A stretch of 49,208 bases of DNA. Source: Pseudomonadales bacterium (GTDB lineage: Bacteria > Pseudomonadota > Gammaproteobacteria > Pseudomonadales > Ketobacteraceae). The DNA lies in NCBI GenBank assembly GCA_022361455.1, contig JAKSAW010000484.1, positions 1-49,208 of the forward strand, in the 5' to 3' direction. The notes under the pieces are model-generated. The model ran no database searches. It worked only from the letters and a program-made list of their open reading frames with translations, and had not been told where the DNA came from. The translations under genes and the position numbers were made by a program. Every line of letters begins with the position of its first letter. Within the stretch, counting starts at the first letter, position 1. Shown here piece after piece: positions 8,504 to 17,150 of this stretch.

Positions 8504-9898
8504 TTAGTTAGGTAGAGCGTCAATGATGTCGCTGAGGACCTCATTGAGCCCGATGTAACTGTAGTTCTCCGTCACGCCGGTTCTGACTACTACTAACTCA
8601 AGAGACGGAATGACCACGACCATTTGTCCTTGGTGGCCTGCAAAATAATAGGCATCGTGTGGCACGTCGCGCCATTGGTTGCCGCGTGTGTTTAGCCAGA
8701 TCTGGCCGCCGTAATAATAAGCAGCCGGTGAAGGTGTGATGACAAAATCAATCCAACTTTCCGATACTACTTGCTCGCCCTCCCACAATCCTTTCTGTAG
8801 ATAGAGCTGGCCCATTCGTAACCAATCTCTCGCGGTCATAAAGCCGTAGGCGCCGCCTACGAATTGCCCGGCAGCATCAATTTCAATAAAAGCGGAATCA
8901 ATCCCCACTTTATGGAATAGCGCTTGCTGATAAAAATCGTAACTAGCTTGGGCGGATCCGCCGACTGTGCTTTGTACGATATGAGCTAATAGGTTGGCAT
9001 CCCCAGTGTTGTAGTTAAAATCTATACCAGGATCACCAATGAGTGGGCGGGATTTGGCATAAGCAATTTGATCACCCTCTTTGTAGAGCATTTGAGTTAC
9101 ATCTGAGAAGCCCGCGTAATCTTCATTGAAGTTTAAGCCTGAGGCCATATTCATGAGATTGCGTAGGGTGATCGATTGCTTATCCGTACCTTGCCATTCT
9201 TCAATGGGGGCTTCCATGTCTAACTGCAACAAGCCTTGATCATGCAGGATACCGATTAGGGTGCCGGTTAACGTTTTGGTCATAGACCATCCTAACAACG
9301 GCGTGTTTTCATTGACGTCATAGGCATATTGCTCAGCGATTAATTGGCCTTGATAGGCCACCAATAATGAGTGAGTGTTTCTTGGTTCTTCTGTTTCAAC
9401 GAAGGCGGAGTCTACTGCTGCATTAAGTGCCTCTACATCTAAGCCCTGTGGTAGGGTTGGCGTGATACCTGCGCTACCCATTGGCCAAGGCAATACAGCA
9501 GGTAGTTCAGGCCCCTGGGAAGGAACAACATCATGTTGGCGAGCGTCATCTTCGCTTTCGTTCACCAGTAGGGTGCAGCCGATACCATCGCGATAAATCG
9601 CGTTAGCTCTTAAGTCTTCGTTTAAAAAGATGAAGTCGCCCACATTAACTCGCTGATTTTCTTCATCTAGGCTAATCTGCCACACCAGTGGGAAAGGCTG
9701 AACTTTGGGGGCTATAAATCGCTTGGTGATGAGCTCGGGATCAAGTTCGCTATTGAACGTATAGGAACATAAATACTTTGCGGTAAATCCTTTACCTACT
9801 GGTAGATCTTCAAGAAGGTCACAACCCGTTAGTATCAAACTACTTAGGCTAAGGGTAATGGCTAATTGAGTTTGTTTTAGTCCTTTCAAGAATCTCAT
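8504..9898 (-). CDS. Serine hydrolase lipoprotein, beta-lactamase class C / NylB-like
   Basis: This is a 464-residue lipoprotein (lipobox LTGC, Cys26) with a C-terminal serine beta-lactamase-like domain. The nucleophile motif SxxK is Ser205-Met-Thr-Lys208 (LGWSMTKTLTG). The second motif is the Tyr of FNYNTGDANLL, and the third is HQG in FAGHQGQMVVVIP. This layout matches 6-aminohexanoate-dimer hydrolases and esterases EstB rather than true AmpC enzymes, so antibiotic resistance should not be assumed. About 130 residues before the catalytic domain are of unknown fold and contain paired cysteines. The start is the ATG at 9898, with AGGG seven bases upstream. It is divergent from the next gene. 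Confidence 0.87.
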   Translation of the reverse strand: MRFLKGLKQTQLAITLSLSSLILTGCDLLEDLPVGKGFTAKYLCSYTFNSELDPELITKRFIAPKVQPFPLVWQISLDEENQRVNVGDFIFLNEDLRANAIYRDGIGCTLLVNESEDDARQHDVVPSQGPELPAVLPWPMGSAGITPTLPQGLDVEALNAAVDSAFVETEEPRNTHSLLVAYQGQLIAEQYAYDVNENTPLLGWSMTKTLTGTLIGILHDQGLLQLDMEAPIEEWQGTDKQSITLRNLMNMASGLNFNEDYAGFSDVTQMLYKEGDQIAYAKSRPLIGDPGIDFNYNTGDANLLAHIVQSTVGGSAQASYDFYQQALFHKVGIDSAFIEIDAAGQFVGGAYGFMTARDWLRMGQLYLQKGLWEGEQVVSESWIDFVITPSPAAYYYGGQIWLNTRGNQWRDVPHDAYYFAGHQGQMVVVIPSLELVVVRTGVTENYSYIGLNEVLSDIIDALPN

Positions 9899-10102
9899 TA
9901 TTGGGCCCTGTTATATTTTTTATGAGGGGAGTACAGTAATACCATTCTGGTAGTCAACTAAATATGACAATTCAGCCAAGTATTAAGTCTCTGAGGTCAT
10001 ACCTAGAAACTCAAAATAGCGACCTAATACAGGGTAGAAACTGAGAAGGAAATTGAGAGGGCTGGTATAAGTTGTCGCTAGCTACAGTAAAGGGAGTTTG
10101 AT

Positions 10103-10909
10103 ATGGCTTTAATCGGATTATCCACTGGTACTCTGCATTACCGAGAGCAAGGTCAGGGAGTTCCGCTGATTTGTTTACACGCAAATCCAGGGGATAGCTT
10201 AGATTTCGAAGCGGTTATGGATACCTTGGCCAAAGACTTTCATGTCATGGCGATCGACTGGCCGGGTTATGGCGAGTCGCTATTTTTACAAGATTCTGAT
10301 AATGCTGGTGTTGAGTTTTACACAAGTGTTTTAGACGAGTTTGTAGAGAAGTTGCGTTTGCCACCTGTAATAATAATTGGCAACTCAGTAGGTGGTTGTT
10401 GCGCTGTGCAGTATGCGTTGCGCCAGCCGCAAAAGGTGAATGGGTTAGTGCTGGTAGCGCCTGGTGGTTTTACCCCTCACAATATGGTGAGTCGATCATT
10501 TTGTACAGTGCAGGGAGGGCGCTTGTCTCTATCGCCTGCCTTGTGGGCAAAGATGTATTTAAAAGTGATGTCGCCAGTGTCCAAGGCGATGTTATTGAGA
10601 GCAAAGACCACGCAAGCACAAGCCAAGCAGCGTGCTGTGAACAGGGCAGTATGGCGGAGTTTTTTGCTTCCTGAAAATGATTTAAGGGAAAAAGCCAAGG
10701 CACTTCATGTGCCGACAACGCTAATTTACGGTGAGCACGATGTTGCAATTCGTGCTGATACTGACGGTGAAGAAGCGCACAAAGCATTGCCCCACGCAAC
10801 CAAGAAAGTGCTTCCCTGTGGGCATGCTGCATTTGCAGAATTACCAGAGCTATTTTTGCGGGAAACGTTGCCTTTTATGCAGCATATCGCAGCTGCTAAA
10901 GCTGCATAA
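10103..10909 (+). CDS. Alpha/beta hydrolase
   Basis: This is an alpha/beta-hydrolase-fold enzyme, 268 residues. The oxyanion region HANPG (residues 26-30) is followed by the nucleophile elbow GNSVGG with Ser95. The acid residue is in YGEHD near residue 214, and the catalytic histidine is in PCGHAAFAELPE near residue 236. It has no signal peptide and is presumably cytosolic. The substrate is unknown; the family includes esterases, haloperoxidase-like proteins and C-C hydrolases. The ATG has a strong AGGGAG site. The repeat-protein gene follows 70 bases later in the same direction. Confidence 0.9.
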   Translation: MALIGLSTGTLHYREQGQGVPLICLHANPGDSLDFEAVMDTLAKDFHVMAIDWPGYGESLFLQDSDNAGVEFYTSVLDEFVEKLRLPPVIIIGNSVGGCCAVQYALRQPQKVNGLVLVAPGGFTPHNMVSRSFCTVQGGRLSLSPALWAKMYLKVMSPVSKAMLLRAKTTQAQAKQRAVNRAVWRSFLLPENDLREKAKALHVPTTLIYGEHDVAIRADTDGEEAHKALPHATKKVLPCGHAAFAELPELFLRETLPFMQHIAAAKAA

Positions 10910-10979
10910 ACGTATTAGAACAGAATACCAGCTTAGAATAATAAGATTTTTCAGATAACGATAACAACAGAGAGTAACA

Positions 10980-11528
10980 ATGAATATTACCAAGTGGCTC
11001 GTAGGCCTTATCAATAAAGTGGTTAGCAGTTTGGATACGGATGCCCTGGGTGATGCGATAAATTCTGCATTAAAAAAGAACCCAGAATTTATCGCTAATG
11101 TGGTTGGCGCGTTAGATCCTAAGCCCATTGCTAAGTCAGTGAATGAGCTTTTGTCTGAGCACCCCGAAACCATTATGGAATTGGTGGCGGATATTGATAC
11201 TCGGTTTGTTTCGCACTTTGTTAATGACCTGTTAACTCGTAAGCCTCGTTATTTTTCTGATTTGTTGGAATCAATTGATCCTCAGTTAATAGCGAATACC
11301 TTTAATAATTTATTGGAAGATCAGCCTGAATTTGGATCCAAGCTAATTAGTGCTTTGGATCCGGATCTAATGGCCATAACTGTTAATGGGTATATCCACG
11401 AAAACCCTCGATTGCTGCCAGATGTGGTGAAAGCCCTCGACAATGAGGCCTTGGTCAATCTGCTAAAGAATATCAAAAGCGAAAACGATGATCTTTGGGT
11501 TGAGTTGGTGAAAGAAGCGCAGTCATAG
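10980..11528 (+). CDS. Protein built of five tandem 27-residue helical repeats
   Basis: I do not recognise a named family. After an amphipathic start (MNITKWLVGLINKVVSS), the 182-residue protein consists of five consecutive units of exactly 27 residues, beginning at LDTDALG, LDPKPIA, IDTRFVS, IDPQLIA and LDPDLMA. A degenerate sixth unit (LDNEALV) caps them. The consensus is [LI]-D-x4-[IVL]-x4-N-x-L-L-x3-P-x5-[LV]-[LV]-x2, with the Pro marking the turn between two helices. It probably folds as an alpha-solenoid like other two-helix repeats and binds a protein or lipid partner. There is no signal peptide or clear membrane span. It sits between an alpha/beta hydrolase and a SIMPL protein; co-transcription with the hydrolase is likely. 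Confidence 0.75.
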   Translation: MNITKWLVGLINKVVSSLDTDALGDAINSALKKNPEFIANVVGALDPKPIAKSVNELLSEHPETIMELVADIDTRFVSHFVNDLLTRKPRYFSDLLESIDPQLIANTFNNLLEDQPEFGSKLISALDPDLMAITVNGYIHENPRLLPDVVKALDNEALVNLLKNIKSENDDLWVELVKEAQS

Positions 11529-11689
11529 CGAACAGTTATCAAGCGACTCTGAGCGGATTGCACATTTCGTTGATTTGGATTGGGGGTAGTCGTTCACATT
11601 CTCGGCGGAATCACTTTCACTACTTTGGATTTAAGTTAAGATAGTCAAAAGCAGTCTTGTTTAACGTTGGCAAAATTCAGGGTAGAGGC

Positions 11690-12409
11690 ATGGATGGGCA
11701 ACAAAAACTCAGTGCGTTGATCTTAGGCTTTTTTATATTCTTGGGATTTGCTGTGCTGGGTTATCAGCTTGGTAAGTCTGCGGTTGATATCAAAGAATAT
11801 GAACGTACTGTTAGCGTAAAAGGCTTATCTGAGCGAGATTACCCTGCTGATGTGGTGATTTGGCCGATACAGTTTTCACAAGCCAATAACGATCTTGAAA
11901 AACTCTATGAATCCTTAGAGTCAACGACTGCGAAAATCAGCGCTTTTTTACAGGGGCGCGGTATCAAAATCAGCGAAATCACCTTATCTACCCCGGTTAT
12001 TACCGATAAATCTGCTCAGCAGTGGGGCAATACGGAGCGGGCTGAGTTTCGTTATACGGCCTTGCAAACAGTTACCGTTTATTCGGGAAATCTGGATGTG
12101 GTTCGCACTGTCATGGGTGAATTATCGGAGCTCGGTAAGCAGGGTATTGTGTTTTCCGGCGGCAATTATGAAACTCGTACCGAATACCTGTTCACACGTT
12201 TGAACGAAATAAAGCCGCAAATGGTGGAAGAAGCGACCAAGAAAGCGCGAGAAGTGGCTGAAAAATTCGCTCAGGATTCGGAAAGTCGCTTGGGTAAGAT
12301 TAAGCGAGCCTCGCAGGGTCAATTTAGTATTCAACCCCGTGATAAAAACAATCCACACATTAAAAAAATCCGTGTGGTTTCCACGGTTGAGTATTATCTC
12401 TCGGATTAA
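11690..12409 (+). CDS. SIMPL domain-containing membrane-anchored protein (DUF541)
   Basis: This is a 239-residue protein with one N-terminal membrane helix (LSALILGFFIFLGFAVLGY) followed by a SIMPL/DUF541 domain. The domain is recognisable by VSVKGLSERDYPAD near its start and by ATKKAREVAEKFAQDS and VRVVSTVEYYL-like strands near its end. It is likely anchored in the inner membrane facing the periplasm. Family members include BP26-like proteins implicated in oxidative or membrane stress, but the biochemical role is unsettled. I chose the ATG at 11690, with AGGG seven bases upstream. An in-frame TTG eleven codons earlier has no ribosome site. The DUF1287 gene begins 25 bases downstream. Confidence 0.85.
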   Translation: MDGQQKLSALILGFFIFLGFAVLGYQLGKSAVDIKEYERTVSVKGLSERDYPADVVIWPIQFSQANNDLEKLYESLESTTAKISAFLQGRGIKISEITLSTPVITDKSAQQWGNTERAEFRYTALQTVTVYSGNLDVVRTVMGELSELGKQGIVFSGGNYETRTEYLFTRLNEIKPQMVEEATKKAREVAEKFAQDSESRLGKIKRASQGQFSIQPRDKNNPHIKKIRVVSTVEYYLSD

Positions 12410-12434
12410 TTGTTAGTTGGTTTATCTACGCGTT

Positions 12435-13061
12435 ATGTCTAATGATTTTTCTCTTATAAGAAATACGCTTACGGTTTTATTGCTGAGCTTAATGTCTGTT
12501 ATTGCTAGTGCAGATATCGAAAGTTTCTCGCAACGCTTATCCAATGCGGCTTTGGCCAGAACGGCCTTTGAGGTTGTTTATGATGGGGGGTATCGTTCCA
12601 TTGCATATCCTTTGGGGGATGTTCCTGCAAATATTGGTGTTTGTACCGATGTGGTCATTCGTAGCTATCGCGCTTTAGGAATTGATCTGCAGCAGCTAGT
12701 GCATGAGGACATGACCGCCAATTTCAGTGATTACCCATCGAAACGCATCTGGGGGTTGCGCAAAGCCGATAGCAATATCGACCATCGACGTGTACCGAAT
12801 TTACAGACTTATTTTGCACGCCATGGTCAATCCTTAGCGGTTTCTCGGCAAGGCAGTGATTATCAAACGGGGGATCTAGTGACTTGGATGCTACCCGGTA
12901 ATTTGCCGCACATTGGTATTGTTACCGAGCAGCGATCAAGCGATGGTGAGCGCCCTTTGATTGTTCATAATATTGGTGCTGGGCCGAAACTTGAGGATAT
13001 GCTGTTTCACTACCCAATTACCGGCCGCTATCGTTTTCAACCTAATGAAGCGATTGAGTAA
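12435..13061 (+). CDS. Exported DUF1287 protein, predicted NlpC/P60-like fold
   Basis: This protein of 208 residues has a signal peptide (TVLLLSLMSVIASA) and is therefore periplasmic. The DUF1287 signature is nearly complete: NIGVCTDVVIRSYRALGID, VHEDM, IDHRRVPNLQTYF, GDLVTWMLP, PHIGIVTEQ and VHNIGAGP. The Cys of GVCTDV with the His of PHIGIV and VHNIG resembles the Cys-His pair of NlpC/P60-like amidases, so peptidoglycan or amide hydrolysis is plausible but unproven. The start is the ATG at 12435; there is no strong ribosome site, so reading may be coupled to the SIMPL gene. Confidence 0.85.
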   Translation: MSNDFSLIRNTLTVLLLSLMSVIASADIESFSQRLSNAALARTAFEVVYDGGYRSIAYPLGDVPANIGVCTDVVIRSYRALGIDLQQLVHEDMTANFSDYPSKRIWGLRKADSNIDHRRVPNLQTYFARHGQSLAVSRQGSDYQTGDLVTWMLPGNLPHIGIVTEQRSSDGERPLIVHNIGAGPKLEDMLFHYPITGRYRFQPNEAIE

Positions 13062-13108
13062 AGTCGCTTAGTGGTGATTATGCTGGGGCGCTAGATTGTT
13101 TGCCTTGC

Positions 13109-13675
13109 TTATTGCTGACGGCGTACTCGTTGTGCCTCGGTACCACGATCCGTTTCAATGATTTCAAAGAATACATCTTCACCGGTGGATAGCTTCTTAA
13201 AGCCTTTGCCTTCAATTTCCTTGTGGTGAACAAAAATATCACCTTCAAGTTCGTCGCTAACAATAAATCCAAAGCCTTTTTTTGCCGAGTACCATTTGAC
13301 CGTGCCAAAAAAAGTCTCTTCTTCGGACTGGCCTTCTTCGCTAGGTTGGGTCGGGTTGGAAGCAACAAGCTCGACAATTGCTTTGCTCGCAGGTTTGGCG
13401 GGCTTCAGTAAGTCTGGATTAATTTGCCATTTTAGTTCTTCATCGGATTTTGCTGCCTCAATTAAGAGCACTTTAAGATGCTCAAAGGTATAGCGAATCG
13501 AAAAACCGTCCATCCACATGGCGATAATGGTGTCTACGTATTTTCTGCATTGTTCTAGTGCGAAAGATTGAGAAAGGTGTAGGTCTCTGCCCAATAAAAC
13601 AAGAATCTCTCTTTCAAATACGTCTTTTTCTATGAGGGTGTCAGTAAATTCTGCGGCGGGTTGTATAGCATTCAT
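13109..13675 (-). CDS. Cold-shock-domain protein with an unidentified N-terminal domain
   Basis: The C-terminal 67 residues (about 122-188) are a cold-shock domain with [15 protein letters not shown], containing RNP1 KGFGFI (133-138), and RNP2 DIFVHH (146-151). It should bind single-stranded RNA or DNA. The first 90 residues are mostly helical ([13 protein letters not shown] ... [16 protein letters not shown]) and resemble nothing I can name. An acidic, Pro/Ser-rich linker (about 91-120) joins the two. Typical Csp proteins are only about 70 residues, so this is a fusion. The ATG lacks a strong Shine-Dalgarno. It is convergent with DUF1287 (47-base gap). Confidence 0.85.
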   Translation of the reverse strand: MNAIQPAAEFTDTLIEKDVFEREILVLLGRDLHLSQSFALEQCRKYVDTIIAMWMDGFSIRYTFEHLKVLLIEAAKSDEELKWQINPDLLKPAKPASKAIVELVASNPTQPSEEGQSEEETFFGTVKWYSAKKGFGFIVSDELEGDIFVHHKEIEGKGFKKLSTGEDVFFEIIETDRGTEAQRVRRQQ

Positions 13676-13824
13676 AGATTAATAAATGGCTCTTTTAATC
13701 AATTGCAAAATCGTCCGTAATTTAATGATAGTTGGGAATCAGAAACATTTTACCTGATTGTGTCGCAGATCGAAACGAAATTTTCTTATTACTAATCAGC
13801 CTTCCCTGGCCGGTTTTTTAAAAC

Positions 13825-16800
13825 TTATTCCTCGGGTTTCTGAAATTGATGTTCGCCTTTAATTACTTTGGGATAACCGCATATTGCTCGAGAGGTTTGC
13901 AACCCTGCTTGTGTGGCTGCTTCCACACACCCCGCATTAATGCCATTCTTTATCCAGTCACCGGTGATATATAGGTTATTAAAACCTGATTCGTCCGTAT
14001 CTAATCGATATTTACTGGTGCCTGCGGAGGTTTGCACATACCGTTCTGAAGGATCGATGTTTGATCGCCAATACTGGGCATCAAATCTTTGTTCACCGAC
14101 TCCGTTATTTGCATCAATTAACCATTCCCATTTGAATCCGCCACCTGGTGCTTTGGCATTTTTCCACAATGCTTCAATATCCTCGTTTAATTGGTTGATC
14201 GCACTGGCTTTCACTTGATCTGCGCAACGTTTGGGAAAGCCATGGTCGCTAAAGGGTGGGAATTCGGAAATGTTTTGCACGCCACAAAAGTAACTGACGT
14301 TCTTAGGTGCAACTTCATCGCTAGGCCAAACTTCCCGTTCAATCAATTGACTCATGGAAGCCCAAGTATCTACCGGTTCCGTAAATGATGTTAAAACTGG
14401 TTCTTCTCCGGATTCTGGAATAGGGGACCAACCAATGCCCTCTAGATCAGGTGTTTGCCATACTTGATAGGCCTGGGTCACAACCGTATTGACGTTGTCG
14501 ACACATGCTTTGAGTTTTGGACTTAGGGGAAGTAGTTGCTCACATACCACTGGTACAGACGCTAGTGACAGTCCAAAAATCACCTTATCAAAATCTTTAC
14601 CGGCTTTTAGTGAAACCTCAGGCAACGGTTTACCATAGTGATTTTGGTATACTTTGGGCCAATTACTCCAACTAGATTCAAGGTTGATCTGGTTGTCTTG
14701 TAATAACGCCGCTTGCTCAGGAACAATTTGGTCATAAAGAGGTTCACTGGGCCAGCAGGCTAACCCTTTCACATACACAAATGGATGGTACTGATCTTCC
14801 CCTTCATTGAGTTCCACCTGTTGGGTCATTTTTATTTCGGCCACTTTCTGCGGATCGTTAGCGTCGGGCAGCAGCGATTCCACCTTGTGGAAATATTTGA
14901 ATTTTACACCGCGCTTTTTGAGCACTTGGTATAACGGTGTGAACACCACATCTCCCATGCCGGCCTGCATTTTCCACATAATGCCCCCTTCGTAGCAGAA
15001 CACCATACGCAATGCACCTTGCAAACAAGTACCAGCCTCGAAGCTTGGATTATTAATATCGCCATCGATATAGGAAAATACTAAATCATAAACCGCACGC
15101 ACTGGTGCCGAATTGGCGGTGATGGTTTCGTTGGCGCCATGCTTAACTAGCCATTCGCGGAAATCCAAGTCATTGATTGAATCGAAACCCTTATCGTAGA
15201 GATCATCGACACAGAATCCCACCATCGCCGTAACGCCAAGGTCTATCAGAATATAAAGACGACGAATATCATCATGGTCCTCTAAAAATTCGTTTACCAG
15301 ATGATTCAACCAGTTTCTTAGTTGTTGCAGTGATTCGATAAAAAAGTTTGATTGTTCTGGGTCGAATACTTCATCAGGTAAGTCGATCATTTTGATCATT
15401 GACTGGATAAGTTTAAGGCCCTGGTTGGTAATGGCTTCAAAAGGCTCTTCGATTCTGTCTAATACACGATCCATAAAGCCGGCAAAACCAGATGGCTTGG
15501 GATCGGGATCGGTTTCCATATCTAAGCCAGTGATGGCCTCGACCAGATCTTCAAGGCCTTTTTTAATCCAAGCAATAATGGTTTGCGCTATTTGCCACAG
15601 GCTTAGGGCTTCTCGATGATCCCCTGGAATGCCTGGTTTAATAGGGAAATCAAAAGGCCAGGTTTTCCATTCATTGTTAATCCATTCCTCTACCACCACA
15701 AAACTATGGGGCTTGAAGGCTTCGTCCCAGGTTGCAAGGGGCGCTCCCTTGGGGCGATTTAATTCGCCATAGGCATCGCGCATCACCTTGAAGGCGTTTT
15801 CATAGAACCCAAACCAAATATGCAAACCGTGCTCTTCGATACGCTGATGATCCTTGGCGTTGCGGCCACTGGCACCTTTACCACCAACCCGCCAACCCAT
15901 TTGATACAGAGTAACATCGTATTTGCTTTGCCAATCCGGTTCGCTGGTTAAGGCAAATGCTGCGGTCATGGCACTAACGCCGCCACCAAGAATAGCGATC
16001 TTTTCTTTGTCCACCACCGAGTTATTCACTAATTCTTCTGGTGGCTCAATCGCGAAATCAAAGTGCACCCAAAAACCGAAGGGCACAGGTTGGGTGCCTA
16101 TCTCCAAGCCTAAATCTTGTGCAATGGGTTCGCTGGCGAACTCATGTAGAGTTAATTCATATTCACCCAGTAAGGGCCCGGCACCATGAAATCCATTGAT
16201 GCGTGCAGGGGAGGTAGTCAGTGCTTGATATACTGCATGGTTGCCGGTGCCATCAGGAAATTGTTTTAGAAATAACTGTGGTAGATAGGGCGATTCGATT
16301 CCGTCGAGAATTTGCTCTAGCAAGTTAACATCTTCGTTAAAAATGTCTCCCAGCTTGAGCATACCTTTGAAGATGCCTTTAACAAAATCAAAGGCGCTTT
16401 CCCATTCTTCGATATCTTCTTCAATGGTGTCAGGGGTCTTATCTCGTTTAACTTCAAGTAAGCGGTGATAGCCAGCTTTGGAGTTTTCTGAGTATGTTTT
16501 GAAGGCGTTCACATCCATGGAAAACCATTCGGCATGCTTGGGGGATTCCGGCATGTCGAATTTCGCCATGTATTTTGGATAGCCAAAGATTTCGCGGCCA
16601 TTAAGCACTGTCATGGGGTGGTCCACCCATATGTAGGGAGTGAACCAATGGATGCGGTCTAGCTTTTCTTCGCCATCGATAGTGACATATTGGCCAACCG
16701 GGATCCAAATGGAGGTATCAATCTCTTTACCCCAGCCTTTTTTGCGATCTTCAGGATGTGTTGAGTAGTCTTTGTTGATGCGGGTGAATGTCACCATCAC

Positions 16801-16995
16801 GTAGTTGGTGAGTGGCTTGAAGCGATATTTGCCCCGGGCCACAGCGTTTAAGCATTGGTCACAGGTGGCTTGTAGCTTGTTCAAATCACCTTTGAGGAAA
16901 AAACCGAAGAGTAGGGAGTCTTCTTGCTGGAAAGGCGGGTGCATCATCATGCCGCCACCGCGATAGATAAAGGGGGGCTTATTGTTTAATCCCAT
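13825..16995 (-). CDS. Acetoacetate-decarboxylase-like / FAD-dependent oxidoreductase fusion
   Basis: This is a 1056-residue fusion. Residues about 1-315 match the acetoacetate decarboxylase superfamily: GREIFGYPK (133-141) aligns with the Schiff-base lysine region of the clostridial enzyme, giving catalytic Lys141. The neighbouring Lys that tunes its pKa in the clostridial enzyme is Tyr142 here. Residues about 330-1050 are a flavin amine-oxidase/carotenoid-desaturase-type oxidoreductase. The dinucleotide motif KIAILGGGVSAMTAAFAL is followed by YQMGWRVGGKGASGRN, EEHGLHIWFGFYENAF and the C-terminal FAD segment NLYITGDWIKNGINAGCVEAA. No signal peptide is seen. An AAGGA site precedes the ATG. 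The reaction is unknown; a decarboxylation or hydration step coupled to a flavin oxidation of a lipid or isoprenoid is a guess. Confidence 0.82.
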   Translation of the reverse strand: MGLNNKPPFIYRGGGMMMHPPFQQEDSLLFGFFLKGDLNKLQATCDQCLNAVARGKYRFKPLTNYVMVTFTRINKDYSTHPEDRKKGWGKEIDTSIWIPVGQYVTIDGEEKLDRIHWFTPYIWVDHPMTVLNGREIFGYPKYMAKFDMPESPKHAEWFSMDVNAFKTYSENSKAGYHRLLEVKRDKTPDTIEEDIEEWESAFDFVKGIFKGMLKLGDIFNEDVNLLEQILDGIESPYLPQLFLKQFPDGTGNHAVYQALTTSPARINGFHGAGPLLGEYELTLHEFASEPIAQDLGLEIGTQPVPFGFWVHFDFAIEPPEELVNNSVVDKEKIAILGGGVSAMTAAFALTSEPDWQSKYDVTLYQMGWRVGGKGASGRNAKDHQRIEEHGLHIWFGFYENAFKVMRDAYGELNRPKGAPLATWDEAFKPHSFVVVEEWINNEWKTWPFDFPIKPGIPGDHREALSLWQIAQTIIAWIKKGLEDLVEAITGLDMETDPDPKPSGFAGFMDRVLDRIEEPFEAITNQGLKLIQSMIKMIDLPDEVFDPEQSNFFIESLQQLRNWLNHLVNEFLEDHDDIRRLYILIDLGVTAMVGFCVDDLYDKGFDSINDLDFREWLVKHGANETITANSAPVRAVYDLVFSYIDGDINNPSFEAGTCLQGALRMVFCYEGGIMWKMQAGMGDVVFTPLYQVLKKRGVKFKYFHKVESLLPDANDPQKVAEIKMTQQVELNEGEDQYHPFVYVKGLACWPSEPLYDQIVPEQAALLQDNQINLESSWSNWPKVYQNHYGKPLPEVSLKAGKDFDKVIFGLSLASVPVVCEQLLPLSPKLKACVDNVNTVVTQAYQVWQTPDLEGIGWSPIPESGEEPVLTSFTEPVDTWASMSQLIEREVWPSDEVAPKNVSYFCGVQNISEFPPFSDHGFPKRCADQVKASAINQLNEDIEALWKNAKAPGGGFKWEWLIDANNGVGEQRFDAQYWRSNIDPSERYVQTSAGTSKYRLDTDESGFNNLYITGDWIKNGINAGCVEAATQAGLQTSRAICGYPKVIKGEHQFQKPEE

Positions 16996-17150
16996 CGTAA
17001 TTCCTTATACATTTAGGTTTCTTGGAATATTTAACTATAGAACGTGATTTGCAGTTACGAGCTGAATGTGCGACTTTTCCTAAAATTATTACGTAACGCA
17101 GTGAATGATCTAAATTTAAAGAGTATTTGGGGAAAATTTAGGGAGACTCT

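Noticed and set aside
8504..9898. Antibiotic-resistance beta-lactamase
   Set aside because: SxxK, Tyr and HQG motifs fit esterase/NylB-type serine hydrolases better; the KTG of AmpC is replaced by HQG.
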